A stretch of 64,000 nt of DNA, taken from the NCBI GenBank assembly GCA_011799875.1, contig CM022302.1, positions 324,491,114 through 324,555,113 on the forward strand, written 5' to 3'. How positions within the stretch are numbered: the stretch's first letter is position 1; each line of letters starts with the position of its first letter. The notes beneath the pieces were generated by a model. The model saw nothing but the letters and a program-made list of their open reading frames with translations, was not told where the DNA came from and did no database searches. This document shows positions 19,661-33,707 of this stretch, one piece after another. Position numbers and translations under genes: made by a program. Source of the DNA: Thinopyrum elongatum. Lineage: Eukaryota > Streptophyta > Magnoliopsida > Poales > Poaceae.

Positions 19661-22600
19661 TGTCAGGACCCCTATCCTAAGTCACACCGATCTAGCCGGT
19701 AACACATTATATCATTTTGCAGCCACATGCACGGTAACCCACAGCTGCCGCCTTTATCTGGGCCGGGACCATTTGCGCATTTTGGCTCACGTATATGATT
19801 GTGTTGCTAGCATACATATGACAAAGAACCCGGGCCAACATGACTAGTCGTAAACCCAAGGTGGCACAAACTTATAGGGACAGGCATACATGACCCAACA
19901 ATGCATGTGTCGGTCAGCAGCGAGTGTAACCGGGCTGTAGCAAGCTAGTAGATCTTCGGTAAACACCATATGACATTTCCCCAAAGGGACAGACACAAGA
20001 GCAAAGAAGGACACATGTCGGACAATCCATGTGTTCTGGAGCAGTAGCAAGCTACCAAGGCTCAGTGGAAGCACTAGGAGGCATTTCCTCATAAGAGAGG
20101 CTACCAAGAATAAACAACTAGGTGTCAAATCCCACACATAACAAGCATTTCAATAACATACACACAATATGCTCGATATGTGCAAATACAACATGGCTTC
20201 ACAATAAAACTCTATGACTCCAAGTATTTATTTAAAAGGCTCCGAAGAGCCATACATAACAGATCCATACACGTAGGGGTCACATGACCCAACACTCAAG
20301 TCAGACAAGCATAAAAGCACATGCGGAAGCAAAACTTGTCTGAGTACAAACAACTAGAAAGGAAAAAAGGCTATGGAAGCTTGCCTATCTACAATGACCC
20401 TTCACAGGCACAAGGTTGCCACCTGGGTAGGAAGCCACTCATCAACGTCGAGGTCTATATAGAAACCGTCTGTATTCCTGGGGTTCTCCTCTCCAGCAGT
20501 TTAATAAGAAAACATGAGTACAAAGGAACTCAGCAAGTCTTACATCAGATCTAACTACTCATGCATAGTATCAATGAAGGGGTAGTGGTGTTTATTGCAG
20601 CAAGCTAGCTTTGACTCTTGGCTATCATGTACTACGTCTATTAGTAGTTTGAATAAGATGAGATAGCGTACACGAGTCCACTAAACACGATGACAATACT
20701 CTACCGTGTATCCTCTCCCGTCTCCCTACGAGAGGGCCATCCACGCCACTCACACTTGTCTTGATACTTTTATGAGTAACCATTTATGTTTTTTATGAAT
20801 ATCATAAGTACCCAACTAGTCCATAGTCGAGGACGTGGCTATTCGAATAGTTTGATAACCCTGCAGGGGTGTACTTCTTCACATATGCTTCCACCACTTA
20901 TTGCCATTTACACGAAATGTACTCGGCAACCTTCAAGCGGAAGCCCAGCGAGGGTGTCGGCCACGACCTGACTAACCACACAAGTCTCTAGTCCCGGTTT
21001 ATCACCTATTTGAGTTCCATCCACAAGGAAGTCTGGCTGAGGTTTCCACTACGGCCCCAAATGATGTGTGCAGGGTTCCTGAGCCCACCAAACCGGTGCC
21101 CTGGTACACCGTGCCACTTGCTTGCCGCATCATAGCCCACCCCTCAGGTCAGCGTTGCGCACAGCCTCCAGCATACTACAAACATCAGAAACTACTTCCA
21201 ACTCCTAGACAGAGGGCATGGTGATTAATAAGTCGAGAGAGTCAGTTAAGGATCCCAATGTGTGGTAGTAGCTGATCTTGGATCACATACACGGAACTCA
21301 GTTCTTAGGGACGGTTCCAATGAAACAACCCACCATGTACTCTCACATGGCATCTCATCGATACCTTTACCAAAACAGGTTCAACGCTTCGCTTCATTAT
21401 CGAACACAACCATTTCACTGTAATCCATCACCTAGATGAACCAGACCTAACACAACTCTAAGCATAGCAAGCATAGCATGGTAGGAACACAACATAGCTC
21501 AATCAACTCCTACACATGCTAGTGGGTTTCATCTAGTTACTGTGGCAAAGACAGGTCATGCAGAGGAAAGGGGTTCAACTACCGCCGCAAATAGCAGTTT
21601 GAAGCATTGTTGTCTTAATGCAGTAAATGAGAGCAGGAGGGAGAGGATGGGATTGTATCGAAATGATCAATGGGGGTTGCTTGCCTGACAGAGTGGTAAG
21701 GGTACTGCCCTTCAACTGGATACTCGTGAATATCCTCGGGAGCAGAACCTACCACGGAGGACATACCGAAGATACAATCAATACATGGCAATATGGAATA
21801 TTATGATGCATGATCATGACATGGAAAAATGAGTGTGTTTGAGCTGATGCAGCTAGCAACAGAAGTGTTTGAGTTCATTTGAACCAAAGGTTCAAATTCA
21901 AACTCAACATGTGAATTTTCAAAGTCCATTTAGTTGTTTTGAACTAGACAGCAAGCTTAACTTGTTTTGTCATGCATGAAACAAGTGTCATTGCATAGAT
22001 TGGATTTTTCTGATCATTTTTCATATATAAGTCTTTTCCGTCTGAGTTATGGTTGATTTGCTATGAATTTTTGAAATTTAAATCATTTTCTAGATTTTCT
22101 GGTTATTTAGAAATAAAACAAATCCACAAATGATTTACTGTGTTAGCATGACATCATGCTGACATCAGTAGGTCAACGGGGCGGCCTAGGTCAAACTAAC
22201 CAGTGGTCCCGCGTGTCAGCCTCACAGTGGCTAATCCAGTTTAATTGAACCTAAACTAAAAAGGTTAACAGGGGCTGGCCCCACCTATCATTGACCCAGG
22301 GAAGGTCAAACCCCTTGTCAACCGAGGCTAACACACTGGCGGCTTGACACCGGCGATAGCAGATGCTGCGGGGAGCTGTGTGTTTGGCCAACGGGCCACC
22401 ATTAGAGGCGCGGCTGGGCTCGTTGGAGAGCTCTCGCTGGCGCGCATCGGATGTGGTGGTGGTCGGGCCAGTGGTCGCCGGAGACGACGGGCACATGCTC
22501 GGCAGCAGCAGCCGGGGATCGGGCATGCGTGGGAATGAGGTTGTGATGGCCTAGGTGATGCAAGGCTGGCACCTACGGCGTCTACGCGGCGCGGTGAGCA

Positions 22601-23666
22601 CAGTGGATGCACACCAGGGACCAAATGGTGACCGGAGCATCGGTGGCGGGTTCAGGCGTAGGTGATGCAACGGCTACAGTGAGTAACAGGGGAAATGGGA
22701 GGAGGGGTACGGTTCAGTGTCTCACAGCGATTGCAACGAAGGCCTCGGTGAGCTCGGGAAGGGGTTGGTGACGGCAGGAGGTCGCCGGTGATCTCGGCAG
22801 CCGAACGGCAAAGGCGAGGTCGGGGAGGCTGCCCTGGGGCATGCGAGTTCTTGGGCCTCGGCTAGCTCGATGAAGCGGAAGATGGCAGTGCTTGCTGACA
22901 CTGCTAGGGAGCACGGGGACGGCTGTAGCTACGACTACGACGGTGGCGAGCTCACGGGTGCATCGGCCATGGCAAGGAGAGGGCGAGGGAGAGACTAGGG
23001 GGGAAAGTGAGGTGTCGTCTGGAACGGGATGGTAGCGAGGCATTAATCCACGCGTCCAGGGGATCAGCGGCAAGCAGGAGGTGGCAGGGCGCGTGCTTGC
23101 GCGCGGAGGCCACGCGCGCGCTGTCCTCCTGGCGAGAGGTAGGTGGTGAGTGGTAGAAGCTAGTGGGTTGGGCCTCTGTTGTGCCACCAGGTAAGTGGCC
23201 CAAGCCTCTCTCTCTCTCTATCTCTCTCTCTTATTTCTGTTTTCTATTTTTTGTCTTTGTTTTTGATTTAGCAAAAAATACTAAACCACTTGGTAAAATC
23301 CTGAAAATATTTGTGGGCACTTTTGAAATATTTCCCAACAGCCCTCAACTGTTTTCAGCATTATTTGGGCATTTAAAATATTTATAGGATTTAAATGCCC
23401 AAATTCAAATACTTTATGAATTAATTCAAAAATCCAGAGTGTCCTATAAAATGGTGCACCATTTTTGGCAGATGTTCTCGCCCAATTCAAAAATGATGAA
23501 CTTTTGTGAAGGGCATTTTGGGTTCACTGAAATCATTTTCAGTTGATCCTGGTATTTTTAGGGGGGTGCTAGGGTTTGTTGATTCCCTTTTCAAGTTTAA
23601 AATAAATTTAGACGTGATGCAACAACCAAGCTAGTCCAAGTGCATAGCTATACTAGGGTTGTGACA
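19661..23666 (-). repeat. 3' LTR of G
   Basis: It is 4006 bp, TG...CA ended. It has a GC-rich stretch (about 22330-23180) and a short CT run near 23205-23231. ORFs in it have no recognisable products. It is strongly similar to 29662-33707 throughout. Confidence 0.9.
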
Positions 23667-25230
23667 ACTCACCCCCACTCAAAATAATCTCCTCCCGAGA
23701 TTCAGGGTCTGTTGGGAAGAGTGTGGTGTACTCAAGTCGATGACAATCCTCCCTTCCCAAGTAGCTTCATTCTCAGAATGGTGATACCACTGAACCTTGA
23801 GAAACTTGATGTTGTGGTGTCGAGTGGTAGACTCGGCTTGATCAAGAATATGAACAGGGTATTCTGATATGTGAGGTTATATTGGAGATCAAGCATTTCG
23901 TGGTCCACACCGCAAATAGGATCCGAGAAGCAACGCCTGAGTTGAGAAATGTGGAAGACATCATGAACTCTAGAAAGATGTGGAGGTAGTTATAATTGGT
24001 AGGTAACCTCTCCTCGTTTGGCAAGAATGCGAAAGGGACCAATGTAGCGAGGTGCCAATTTGCCTTTGATACCGAATCGATGGGTTCCCTTTAGAGGAGT
24101 AACCTGAAGGTAAGCCTTATCGTCAACGTCGTAAGTCACAGCCTTATGACGGCGATCATATTGGCTCTTCTGACGAGATTGGGCTGTTTTCAACTTTTCA
24201 CAAACAATGCGAACTTGCTCTTCTGCTTCCCGAATCATATCCAGGCCAAAGAATTGCCTTTCCCCGATTTCTAACCAGTTAAGAGGTGTTTGACACCATC
24301 GACCATAGAGAACTTCAAAAGGAGCTTTGCCCAAGCTAGATTGATATCTGTTTGTTATAGGAAAATTCGGCAAATGGACGACTTTTCTCCCAATCCATTC
24401 CGAATGAGATAACAAAAGCTATGAGCATATCTTCCAGAATTTGATTGACTTGTTCTACTTGACCACTTGATTGAGGGTGGAAAGCGGTGCTAAAGGAGAG
24501 ATGAGTCCCCATAGCATTTTGGAAACTTTCCCAAAATCGAGAGGTGAAAAGACTTCCATGCTCTGAGTTTATCTCCAATGGAACACCATGAAGAGACACT
24601 ATTACAGAAATATATAGATCTAATAGTTGACTAGCAGTTATACTCTCCCGAACAGGAAGGCAATGAGCTACTTTGGAAAGACGATCGATGACCACGAAGA
24701 TAGCATTATTCCCTCTCTTGGTCCTGGGAAACTCGGTAATGAAGGCCATACCGATTTTATCCCATTTCCATTCAAGAATAGCTAGAGGTTGAAGGGTGCG
24801 AGCAGGCCGTTGATGCTCTACTTTAACACGACGGCATACATCACAATTAGCAATGAATTGAGTGATTTCTCTCTTCATCCTAGTCCACCAGAACCTCTGG
24901 CGTAGGTCCTGATACATTTTGGTACTACCGGGATGAATCATGAGAGGAGATTCATGAGCCTCCTTAAGGATCAACTGTCGTAGTTGTTGTTTCTTGGGAA
25001 CCACCAAGCGGTTCTCAAAGAAGAAAACACCCCGATCATCCATGGAAAAACATTTAGCATTTCCGCTAGCAATGTTCTCCTTGATCCGGGATATCCCCTT
25101 ATCATAACTCTGGGCAGTTATAATTTGATCCTTAAGGGTAGGTTTCGCCACCAAGGTGGAAAACAATCCTCGAGGAACAATGTGAAGGTTAAGCTTACGA
25201 AATTCCTCGTGCAGAAGTGGTTGACCTTGT
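23667..25230 (-). pseudogene. G integrase and chromodomain, degraded
   Basis: The N-terminal zinc region reads HPGSTKMYQDLRQRFWW...CDVC. The core has IGMAFITEFPRT where relatives have an Asp in place of the Ala, SEHGSLFTSRFW where the second catalytic Asp is Glu, and SSGQVEQVNQ with the Glu kept. After a frameshift near 24336-24415, the segment FEVLYGR...HLSRVHDVFHISQLR appears. A further frame gives a chromodomain-like VHILDQAESTTRH..., FLKVQWYHHSENEATWE near 23740-23840. Chromodomains of this class steer integration to heterochromatin. Two catalytic changes make activity unlikely. Confidence 0.8.
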
Positions 25231-26930
25231 TGTAACATGAGGTTGTTACAATAAGAGTAATGACTTAGTGCATCATCCATGACATTGGCCTTCGCTGGGG
25301 TGTAAGTTATTCCTAAGTCATAATCCATGATCAACTCAACCCAACGTCTTTGCCTGAGATTCAAATCAGGTTGGGTGAAGATGTTTTCCAGACTTTGGTG
25401 ATCGGTGAAGATCTCACAATGATTACCATGAAGGTAATTTCGCCATGTTTTAAGTGCATGGACTACAGGTGCAAGCTCTAGATCATGTGTGGGATAATTA
25501 TCCTCAGGTGGACGCAAGTGTCGAGATGCGTAGGTAATCACATGACGATCCTACATGAGGATGCAACCTAGTCCTTGTCGCGAGGCGTCGCAATAGATAA
25601 CAAAGTCCTTGGAGAAATCTGGTGGCACCAGTATGGGAGCAGAAGTCAGGCGTCTTTTCAGTTCCTGAAAATTGTACTCGCATTGTGGGGTCCACTCAAA
25701 CTTTTTATCTTTCTTGAGGAGTTCAGTAAGAGGTTTAGCAACCTTCAAGAAGTTCTGGATAAAGCGACGGCAGTAGCTCGCTAAGCCAAGGAAACTCCTA
25801 ACTTGCTTGACCGATCCAGGTGAAGTCCAACCAAGAATAGCCTGAACTCTCTCGGGATTGACAGCAATACCCTTAGCAGATATTACATGGCCTAGGTATG
25901 TCACTTCTAGCAACCAAAATTCACATTTTGAGAATTTGGCATAAAGGCGGTGCTCTCGAAGTTTCGTCAATACTAGCCTTAGATGCTCGGTATGATCTTC
26001 CTTATTCTTGGAGTAAATGAGTATATCAACAAGGTAAACCACGACAAATTTATCCAAATACTCCATGAAGATCAAATTCATTAAGAGGGAGAAGGTGGCT
26101 GGGGCATTAGTTCAGCCGAAGGACATGACGGTGTACTCGTATTAGCCATAATGAGTGACAAAGGCCGTCTTGGGAATGTCCCCATTCTTGATTTTGATTT
26201 GATGGTAGCCCAATCTCAAATCCATTTTGGAAAAGACTAAGGATCCAGTGAGATGATCATACAGATCATTGATTCTGGGGAACGGATACTTGTTCTTTAT
26301 GGTGACCAAGTTGATGGGTCGATAATCTACAACTATCTGATCCGTTCCATCCTTCTTCTTGACGAAGAGGACGGGACAAGCCCAAGGAGAAGAACTACGA
26401 TGGATGAAACCTTTTTGCAAGGACTCATCGAGTTGTTTCTTAAGCTCGGCTAGTTCTAAGGGTGCCATCTTATAGGCTCTTCTGGAAATTGGGACAGTTC
26501 CTGGAACAAGATCTATCACAAACTCTACATCCCTGTCAGGTGGAACGCCTGGCAGTTCTTCTAGAAAGACATCCAGAAAGTGATGGACTACCAGGGTATC
26601 TTCGAGGTATAGGAGAGGACTGGCATTAAGAGAGTAGAGTTGTCCCTCGGACACTCGGGTCAAAACATTGACTATCTTGCACGATGGGTGTGCAAGTTGA
26701 ATAGATCTGGTGGAGCAATCGATCTTAGCATAATGGGCTGCCATCCAGTCGATACCCAAGATGATATTTATGTCTGAAGACTTTAGGGTTATCAAAGATG
26801 CAAGTAAGACAAGTCTATTGACAAGAATTTCATTCCCATGGCTTACCCTAGAAGTTTGAATTACCATGGAAGTGGGCATGTCACAAAATGTCATGTTGTG
26901 CAATTGAGCATAACTCTCAAAAATGAATGA
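25231..26930 (-). pseudogene. G reverse transcriptase and RNase H
   Basis: This is one open frame with in-frame stops at 26142, about 26105 and 25551. It contains GIDWMA (end of the protease region), [55 protein letters not shown] and TNAPATF. The catalytic box reads [13 protein letters not shown], with Leu-Val-Asp where the family has Ile-Asp-Asp. The RNase H region has [17 protein letters not shown] and ITYASRHLRPPEDNYPTHDLELA. RT would copy the RNA, but the loss of one of the two catalytic Asp residues and the stops rule that out for this copy. Confidence 0.85.
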
Positions 26931-28106
26931 ATGAGATGCTCCAGTATCGAAAAGAACAGATGCTGGATGACAATTAATGAGAAGTGTACCAAGAATGATG
27001 TCGGGGTCATCATGAGCCTCATCGACGGAGACCTAGTTCACACGTCCATGTGTAGTGGTGGTTTATTTGGCATATTACACCTTTCCTGCTGGCTTACCAT
27101 GGCCAATAGACTTTCCCGGCTAGTTGGTAGCATTGCCTTGAGGATACTCACGCATATAGTGGCCTGGCTCTCCACACTTGAAGCAAGTCACGAAAGTGGT
27201 ACGGGGAGCAGCATTGGCGGCTGGTCCACCCTAGGCCTTGGTTGGTGTGTATGGCTGGTTTGGGTGAGGCGCCTCATGGGATGGCCTCGGGGTGTATCTG
27301 GGTGGCAGTGCCGTGTTTGGAACCCACACCCAACGCTTATGTAAGCCCGAGCCGGATGATGAACCAAAATCGCGGGGATGCTTGCGAGTTGCCTCGTAAT
27401 CAGTCTGGCCAGTTTATGCACTGATGGCCAGGTTTACGAGTTTCTGGAAGGAGACACACTCATGCAGTCGGAGGTCGCGATGAAGCTTAGGGTTAAGTCC
27501 CTTCCGGAACCTTGCCTGTTTCTTAGCTTCAATGGACACTTCCTCAGGAGCGTAACATGCAAGATTTCTGAACTCTCGGCTATAAACATCCACGGTCAGC
27601 TTGCCCTGGGTGAAGTTACAGAACTCCTCACTTTTGTGATCGATTAGGCCTTCTGGGATGTGATGCTCACGGAAAGCTGTGCTGAAATCCTCCCAGGTGG
27701 TAACCTGACCAGCTGGACGCATAGTTTCAAAGTTCTCCCACCAAAGACTGGCGGGACCCTCAAGGTGATATGCAGCATAGGTGACCTTGTCAGCTTCAGC
27801 TACATTGGCAGAACATAACTTGTGGGTGATGCTGCGAAGCCAGTCATCAACGTCGAGTGGTTCAACAGAGTGGTGGAAAGTTGGCGGGTACAACTTGATG
27901 AAATCATGGATGGACACCATGTCATTTCTTTGTTGGTGTGCGGTGATCTACTCGATGCATTCAAGCAGACGATTATTTTCACGTTTGTTCCTCTCCGCTT
28001 CCAGCATGACCTCAGCTAGGGAAGGTGGATGGGGTAGGTTCTCATTCCTCACCCCACTTGCCTCACCCTGCTCATGGGCAGCAGGGGTGCTTTGAGTGTT
28101 AACCAT
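26931..28106 (-). pseudogene. G gag with damaged zinc knuckle
   Basis: The ATG is at 28106. Gag is in the same frame as pol. It shows DWLRSITHKLCSANVAEADK, AAYHLEGPASLWWENFE, FREHHIPEGLIDHKSEEF and YSREFRNLACYAPEE, a typical Ty3 capsid region. The zinc knuckle near 27150-27205 reads CFKCGEPGHYMREY, with Tyr in place of the last Cys. In-frame stops are TAG near 27950, TAA at 27414-27416, and TAG near 27230 and 27130. Capsid assembly and RNA binding are the family role. Confidence 0.8.
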
Positions 28107-29661
28107 CCTAGGAAAAAGAAAACCACGGTTTAGACAAGGATGACAAAAACTCTAGCATAGGAGTGAAGAATGTAATGGACAACACGAAATGTAGAGATGA
28201 ACATCTGTACAACATGGTAACAAGGAAACTGCCATATATATACCATCGGTCGTACACACCATAAAATAGTTTCGTACAAGCCCAAGCTAGAGTACAAACT
28301 ACAGTGAAAGATGTTACAACTCATCAGAGGCATTACAAGCTCCTATACATTATTTAACTACGCCTCCGGAACTCAGTGCACACCTAGTCATATCCCACAA
28401 GACACGCAGTACTGTGGGGAATACAACCACTACAATACAACTACTACCACGAATGACCTCAGGCATCTCAGTAGTAACCCTCGTAGAGGTTACCATCATT
28501 GCCCGGAAGCTGCACGTGGGGATCTGGAAACTCTCTATCCTATGGAGCCTGTGGTCCATAAGGACTCAGATGTGGTCTCAGCCCCACAGCTGGTGGCAGA
28601 CGATGTCCATGTGTAGGTGTGATGCCTCCGACATTCGGCCAATCCATACGGTCTGGCAGCTGAAACCGCACTGGGCACAGCACCTCCATATCAAGATACC
28701 ATGTCTAGACGACAGGTGCAAGCTGTGTGAGAGTAGTCAAGTGGCGTGCTCGAGTGTTGTAGAGCTCCATCTGGAGGGCACAGACCTCGCGATCCCTGTC
28801 CTCCAATAGATGTGTAGTAGTGTGAAGCCTCGGCTCCTCATGAGTGGCATTAGTGTAAAGACCAGTAAGATAGCCCTCCTTGCCTGGGAGTGATACTGGC
28901 ATGTAGCAGAACTCGGTGTTCTTGATTATCCCGCATGATAGTCATCATGGAATAGGCGGCATCCTGAACAGACATATCGATAGTGACTCCAAGTCCATAT
29001 GACCAGTGGATAGGATCGGTAGCTCCAGGATACGAGGGCTATATCCTGACGGTGCAGAGGTACTGGCATTGGTTAAAATCCCGGTACTGTTCCTCCACAG
29101 TGTACTCGGAATACCAACGGTAACTAGTCTCAATCATGATGCGAACTAGCATGACCGTGTAACCTAGTACATCGATGCATCGGGTCAAATGGACAACCTG
29201 ATGGGGGGTGCGGGAAGCCATCTGAAACACGAGATAATGCAAAGGCACTAGCATTTCTAGGAGAAATCGGACAGCATAATGGCTGTAAATGCTCAAAATA
29301 AGATTTTGAGACATCCTGCAAAGACGTAGCATAACCACTCAACATCATAATATCAAGGTTCCGAGATCAGCTGACGACACATGGAAGTACTAGGAACTGA
29401 ACTAAGTCTTGAGTCCATCAATCCTATAAGTCTACGGATTAGTAACACGTGATCCTAATAGGAAGATGAGAAGAATAGTTCTTAACCCCCGTAGAAAAGA
29501 AGAGGCTGACTCAGAAAGAATGACATGAGAAGAGAAGTAAAAAGAGCCTTACGTTCCCTTCCACAATCAATTCCCCTACATATAACTAAAGCATTTATAG
29601 ACTCGACATCGACCAGTTTGGCTTGATGATCCTATAGGCAGTCTTGCTTTGATGCCAATGC
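28107..29661 (-). promoter_or_regulatory. G 5' leader with iMet-like PBS
   Basis: This is a 1.55-kb leader between the 5' LTR and gag. The PBS-like TTGGCATCAAAGCAAG (about 29645-29659) sits next to the LTR and resembles the tRNA-iMet PBS with mismatches. I see no coding potential in the rest. Confidence 0.6.
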
Positions 29662-32600
29662 TGTCAGGACACCGATCCTAAATCACACCCATCTAGCCGG
29701 TAATACATCATATCACTTTACGGCCTCATGCATGATAACCCACGGCTGTCGCCTTTACCTGGGTCGGGATCGTTTGTGCATTTTGGCTCATGTATATGAT
29801 TATGTTGCTAGCATCCATATGACAGAGAACCCGGGCTGACATGACTAGTCGTAAACCCAAGGTGGCACAAACTTACAGGGATAGGCATACATGACCCAAC
29901 AATGCATGTATCGGTAGCGAGTGTAACTGGGCTGTAGCAACCTAGCAGGACTCCGGTAAACACCACGTAACATTTCCCCGAAGGGACAGACACAGGAGCA
30001 AAGGACACATGCCAGTCAATCCATGTGTTCCAGAGCAGTAGCAAGCTACCAAGGCTCAGTGGAAGCACTAGGAGGCATTTCCCCATAAGAGAGGCTACCA
30101 AGAATAAACAACTAGGTGTCGAATCCCACACATACCAAGCATTTCAATAACATACACAAAAAATGCTCGACATGTGCAAATACAACATGGCATCACAACA
30201 AAACTCTACGACTGAAAGTATTTTTTTAAAAGGCTCTGAAGAGCTATACATAACAGATCCATACACGTATGGGTCACACAACCCAACACTCAAGTCATAC
30301 AAGCATACAAGCACATGCGGAAGCTAAACTTGTCTGCGTACAAACAACTAGAAAAGAACAAGGCTGCGGGAGACTGCCCATCTACAGTGACCCTTCACAG
30401 GCACAAGGTTGCCACCTGGGTAGCAAGTCACTCGTCAACTTTGAGGTGTATATATAAACCATCTGTATTCCCGGGGTTCTCCTCTGTAGCAGTTTAATAA
30501 GCAAACATGAGTACAAATGTACTCAGCAAGTCTTACATCAGATCTAAATACTCATGCATAGTATCAACAAAGTGGTAGTGGTGTTTATTGTAGCAAGCCA
30601 ACTTTGACTCTTGGCTATCATGTACTACGTCTATAAGTGGTTTGAATAAGATGAGATAGCATACACAAGTCCACTAAACACCATGGCAATACTCTATCAT
30701 GGATCCTGTCCCGTCTCCCTACGAGAGGGCCATACATGACACTCACACTTGTCTTCATACTTTTATGAGTAACCATTTAAGTTATCTATGAACATCACAA
30801 GTAACCAAGTAGTCCATAACTAAGGACATGGCTATTCAAATAGTTTGATAACCCTACAGGGGTGTACTTCTTCACACACGCTTCCACCACTTATCGTCGT
30901 TTACACGACATGTACTCGGCAACCTTCAAGCGGAAGGCCAGCGAGGGTGTTGGCCACGACCTTACTAACCACACAAGTCTCTAGTCCAAGTTTATCGCCT
31001 ATTTGAGTTCCATCCGCAAGGAAGTCCGGCCGAGGATTCCACTACGGCCCCAAATGATGTGTGCATGGTTCCCGGGCCCACCAAATGGGTGCCCCGATAC
31101 ACCGTGCCACTTGCCTACCGCATCACAGCCCACCACTAAGGTTAGCGCTGCGCACGGCCTCCAGCATACTACAAACACCAGAAACTACTTGCAACTCCTG
31201 GACAGTGGACATGGTGATTAATAAGTCGAGAGAGTCAGTTAAGGATCCCAATGTGTGGTAGTAGTTGATCTTGGATCACATACATGGAACTCAGTTCTTA
31301 GCGATGGTTCCAATGAAACAACCCACCATGTACTCCTACATGGCCTCTCATCGATACCTTTACCAAAATAGGTTCAACACTTCACTCTCATTACCGAACA
31401 CAACCATTTCACTCTAGTCCATCACCCAGATGAACCAGACCTAACACAACTCTAAGCATAGCAAGCATAGCATGGTAGGAACACAACATGGCTGAATCAA
31501 CTCCTACACATGCTAGTGGGCTTCATCTAGTTACTGTGTCAAAGACAGGTCATGCAGAGAAAAGGGGTTCAACTACCACAGCAAATAGCAGTTTGAAGCA
31601 TTGTTATCTTAATGCAGTAAATGAGAGCAGGAGTGAGAGGATGTGATTGTGTCGAAATGATCAATGGGGGTTGCTTGCCTGACGAAGTGGTAGAAGGGTA
31701 CTGCCCTTCAACTGGATACTCATGAATATCCTCGGGAGCAGAACCTACCATGGAGGACATACCGAAGATACAATCAATACATGGAAATATGCAACATTAC
31801 ATTATGATGCATGATCATGACATGGCAAAATGAGTGTGTTTGAGCTAATGCGGCTAGCAACAGAAGGGTTTGAGTTGATTTGAACCAAAGTTTCAAATTC
31901 AAACTTAACATGTGAATTTTCAAAGTCCATTTAGTTGTTTTCAACTAGACAGCAAGCTTTACTTGTTTTGTCATGCATGAAACCAGTGCCATTGGATAGC
32001 TTGGATTTTTCTGATCATTTTCATATATAAATCTTTTCTATCTGTGATATGGTTGATTTACTATGAATTTTTTCAGTTTAAATCATTTTCTCGATTTTCT
32101 GTTTATTTAGAAATAAAACAAATCCAGTAAATGATTTACTGCGTCAGCGTGACATCATGCTAATGTCAGCAGGTCAACGGGGCGGCCCAGGTCAAACTGA
32201 CCAGTGGGACCCGTGTGTCAGCCTCAAAGTGGCTAATCGAGTTTAATTAATACTAAACTAAAAAGGTTAACAGGGGCTGGCCACACCTGTCATTGACCCA
32301 GGGGAGGTCAAACCCCTGGTCAACCGGGGCTCACACACCGGTGGCTTGACGCTGGCGACAGCAGATGCGGCAGGGAGCTGCGGGTTTGGCCTACGGGCCA
32401 CCATTCGAGTCATGGTTGGGCTCGCTGGAGAGCTCTCGTCGGTGCGCATCGGATGGGGGTAGTAGTCGGGCCAGTGGTGGCCAGGGACATCGGCCACAAG
32501 CTCGGTAGCGGCGGCCGGCTTTCAGGCATGCAAGGGAACGCGACTGCGATGGCCTAGGCGATGCGGGGCTGGCACCTATGGCGTCTACACGGCGCGGTGA

Positions 32601-33226
32601 GCATGGTGGATGCACGCCCGGGACCAAATGGTCACCGGAGCATCGGTGACAGCAAGCGTAGGCGACGGCGGGTTCGGGCGTAGGTGGTGCGACGACTTCG
32701 GTGTGCAACAGGGGAAAATAGAGGGGTGGTAAGGGTCAGTGGCTCACGGTGGTTGCGACGGAGGCCTCGCCAAACTCGGGGAGGGGCTAGTGACGGCAGG
32801 TGGTCGCCAGCGATCTCGTCGGTCGAATGATGAAGGAGAGGTCGGGGAGGCTACTCTGGGGTGTGCAAGCGCTCGGGCCTCAGTTAGCTCGATGAAGCAG
32901 AGGACGGCGGTGCTTGCTGACATGGCAAGGGAGCATGGGGGCGTCTGTAGCTACAACTACGACGGCTGCGAGCTCACGGGCGCGTCGGCCCTGGTGGGGA
33001 GAGGGTGAGGGAGAGAGCTATGGGGAAAGTGAGGTGTCGTCTAGAATAGGACAGCAGGGAGGCATTCATCCACGCATCCAGGGGCTCAGCGACAAACAGG
33101 AGGTGGCGGGGCGCGTGCTCGCACGCGGCGGCCACGCGCGCGCTGTCCTCTTGGCGGGAGGTAGGTGGTGACTAGCAGAGGCCAGTGGGCTAGGCCTCTG
33201 CTGGGCCGCCAGGTAAGTGGCCCAGG

Positions 33227-33273
<47 letters not shown>

Positions 33274-33707
33274 AATTTATGTTTTCTATTTTCTGTCTTT
33301 ATTTTCGATTTAGCAAAAATACTAAACCATTTGATAAAATCCTGAAAATATTTTTGGGCACTTTTGAAATATTTCCCAACATCCCTCAACTGTTTTCAGC
33401 ATTATTTGGGCATTTAAAATATTTATAGGATTTAAATTCCCAAATTCAAATACTTTATGAATTAATTCAAAAATCCAGAATGTCCAAGAAGAATGTGCAC
33501 CATTTTTGGGAGAGTTTCTGGATCAATTAAAAAATGATGTACTTTTGTGAAGGGAATTTTGGGTTCATTGAAATCATTTTCAGTTGATCCTGGTATTTTC
33601 AGGGGGGTGCTAGGGTTTATTGATCCCCATTTCAAGTTTAAAAGAAATTTAGACATGATGCAACAACCAAGCTAGTCCAAGTGCATAGCTATACTAGGGT
33701 TGTGAGA
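29662..33707 (-). repeat. 5' LTR of G
   Basis: It is about 4046 bp, parallel to 19661-23666. Its outer end reads TGTGAGA instead of TGTGACA and merges into H at 33708. It carries a longer CT run (33228-33271) than its partner. Confidence 0.85.
33228..33271. repeat. (CT)n microsatellite
   Basis: A perfect CT run of about 44 bp in the 5' LTR of G. The matching place in the other LTR (23205-23231) has a shorter, interrupted run. Confidence 0.9.

Larger units (their letters stand above)
19661..33707 (-). mobile_element. Chromovirus G (gypsy) with 4-kb LTRs
   Basis: G has LTRs at 19661-23666 and 29662-33707 (TGTCACAACC...TCCTGACA on the minus strand). The PPT TTGAGTGGGGGTGAGT and a TTGGCATCAAAGCAAG site similar to the tRNA-iMet PBS flank the interior. 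Gag, protease, RT, RNase H and integrase share a single minus-strand frame with in-frame stops, and a chromodomain follows in a shifted frame. This fits a Tekay/Del-type chromovirus. Target duplications are worn (CGTTT left, CATAT right). It is nested in H. Confidence 0.85.

Noticed and set aside
22251..23187. Minus-strand ORFs in the GC-rich part of G's LTR
   Set aside because: The parallel LTR (32267-33389) does not preserve the same frames, so coding is unlikely.
19661..33707. Tandem duplication of a 4-kb block
   Set aside because: The two blocks are LTRs of one element, since a PPT, PBS and gag-pol lie between them and both have TG...CA ends.
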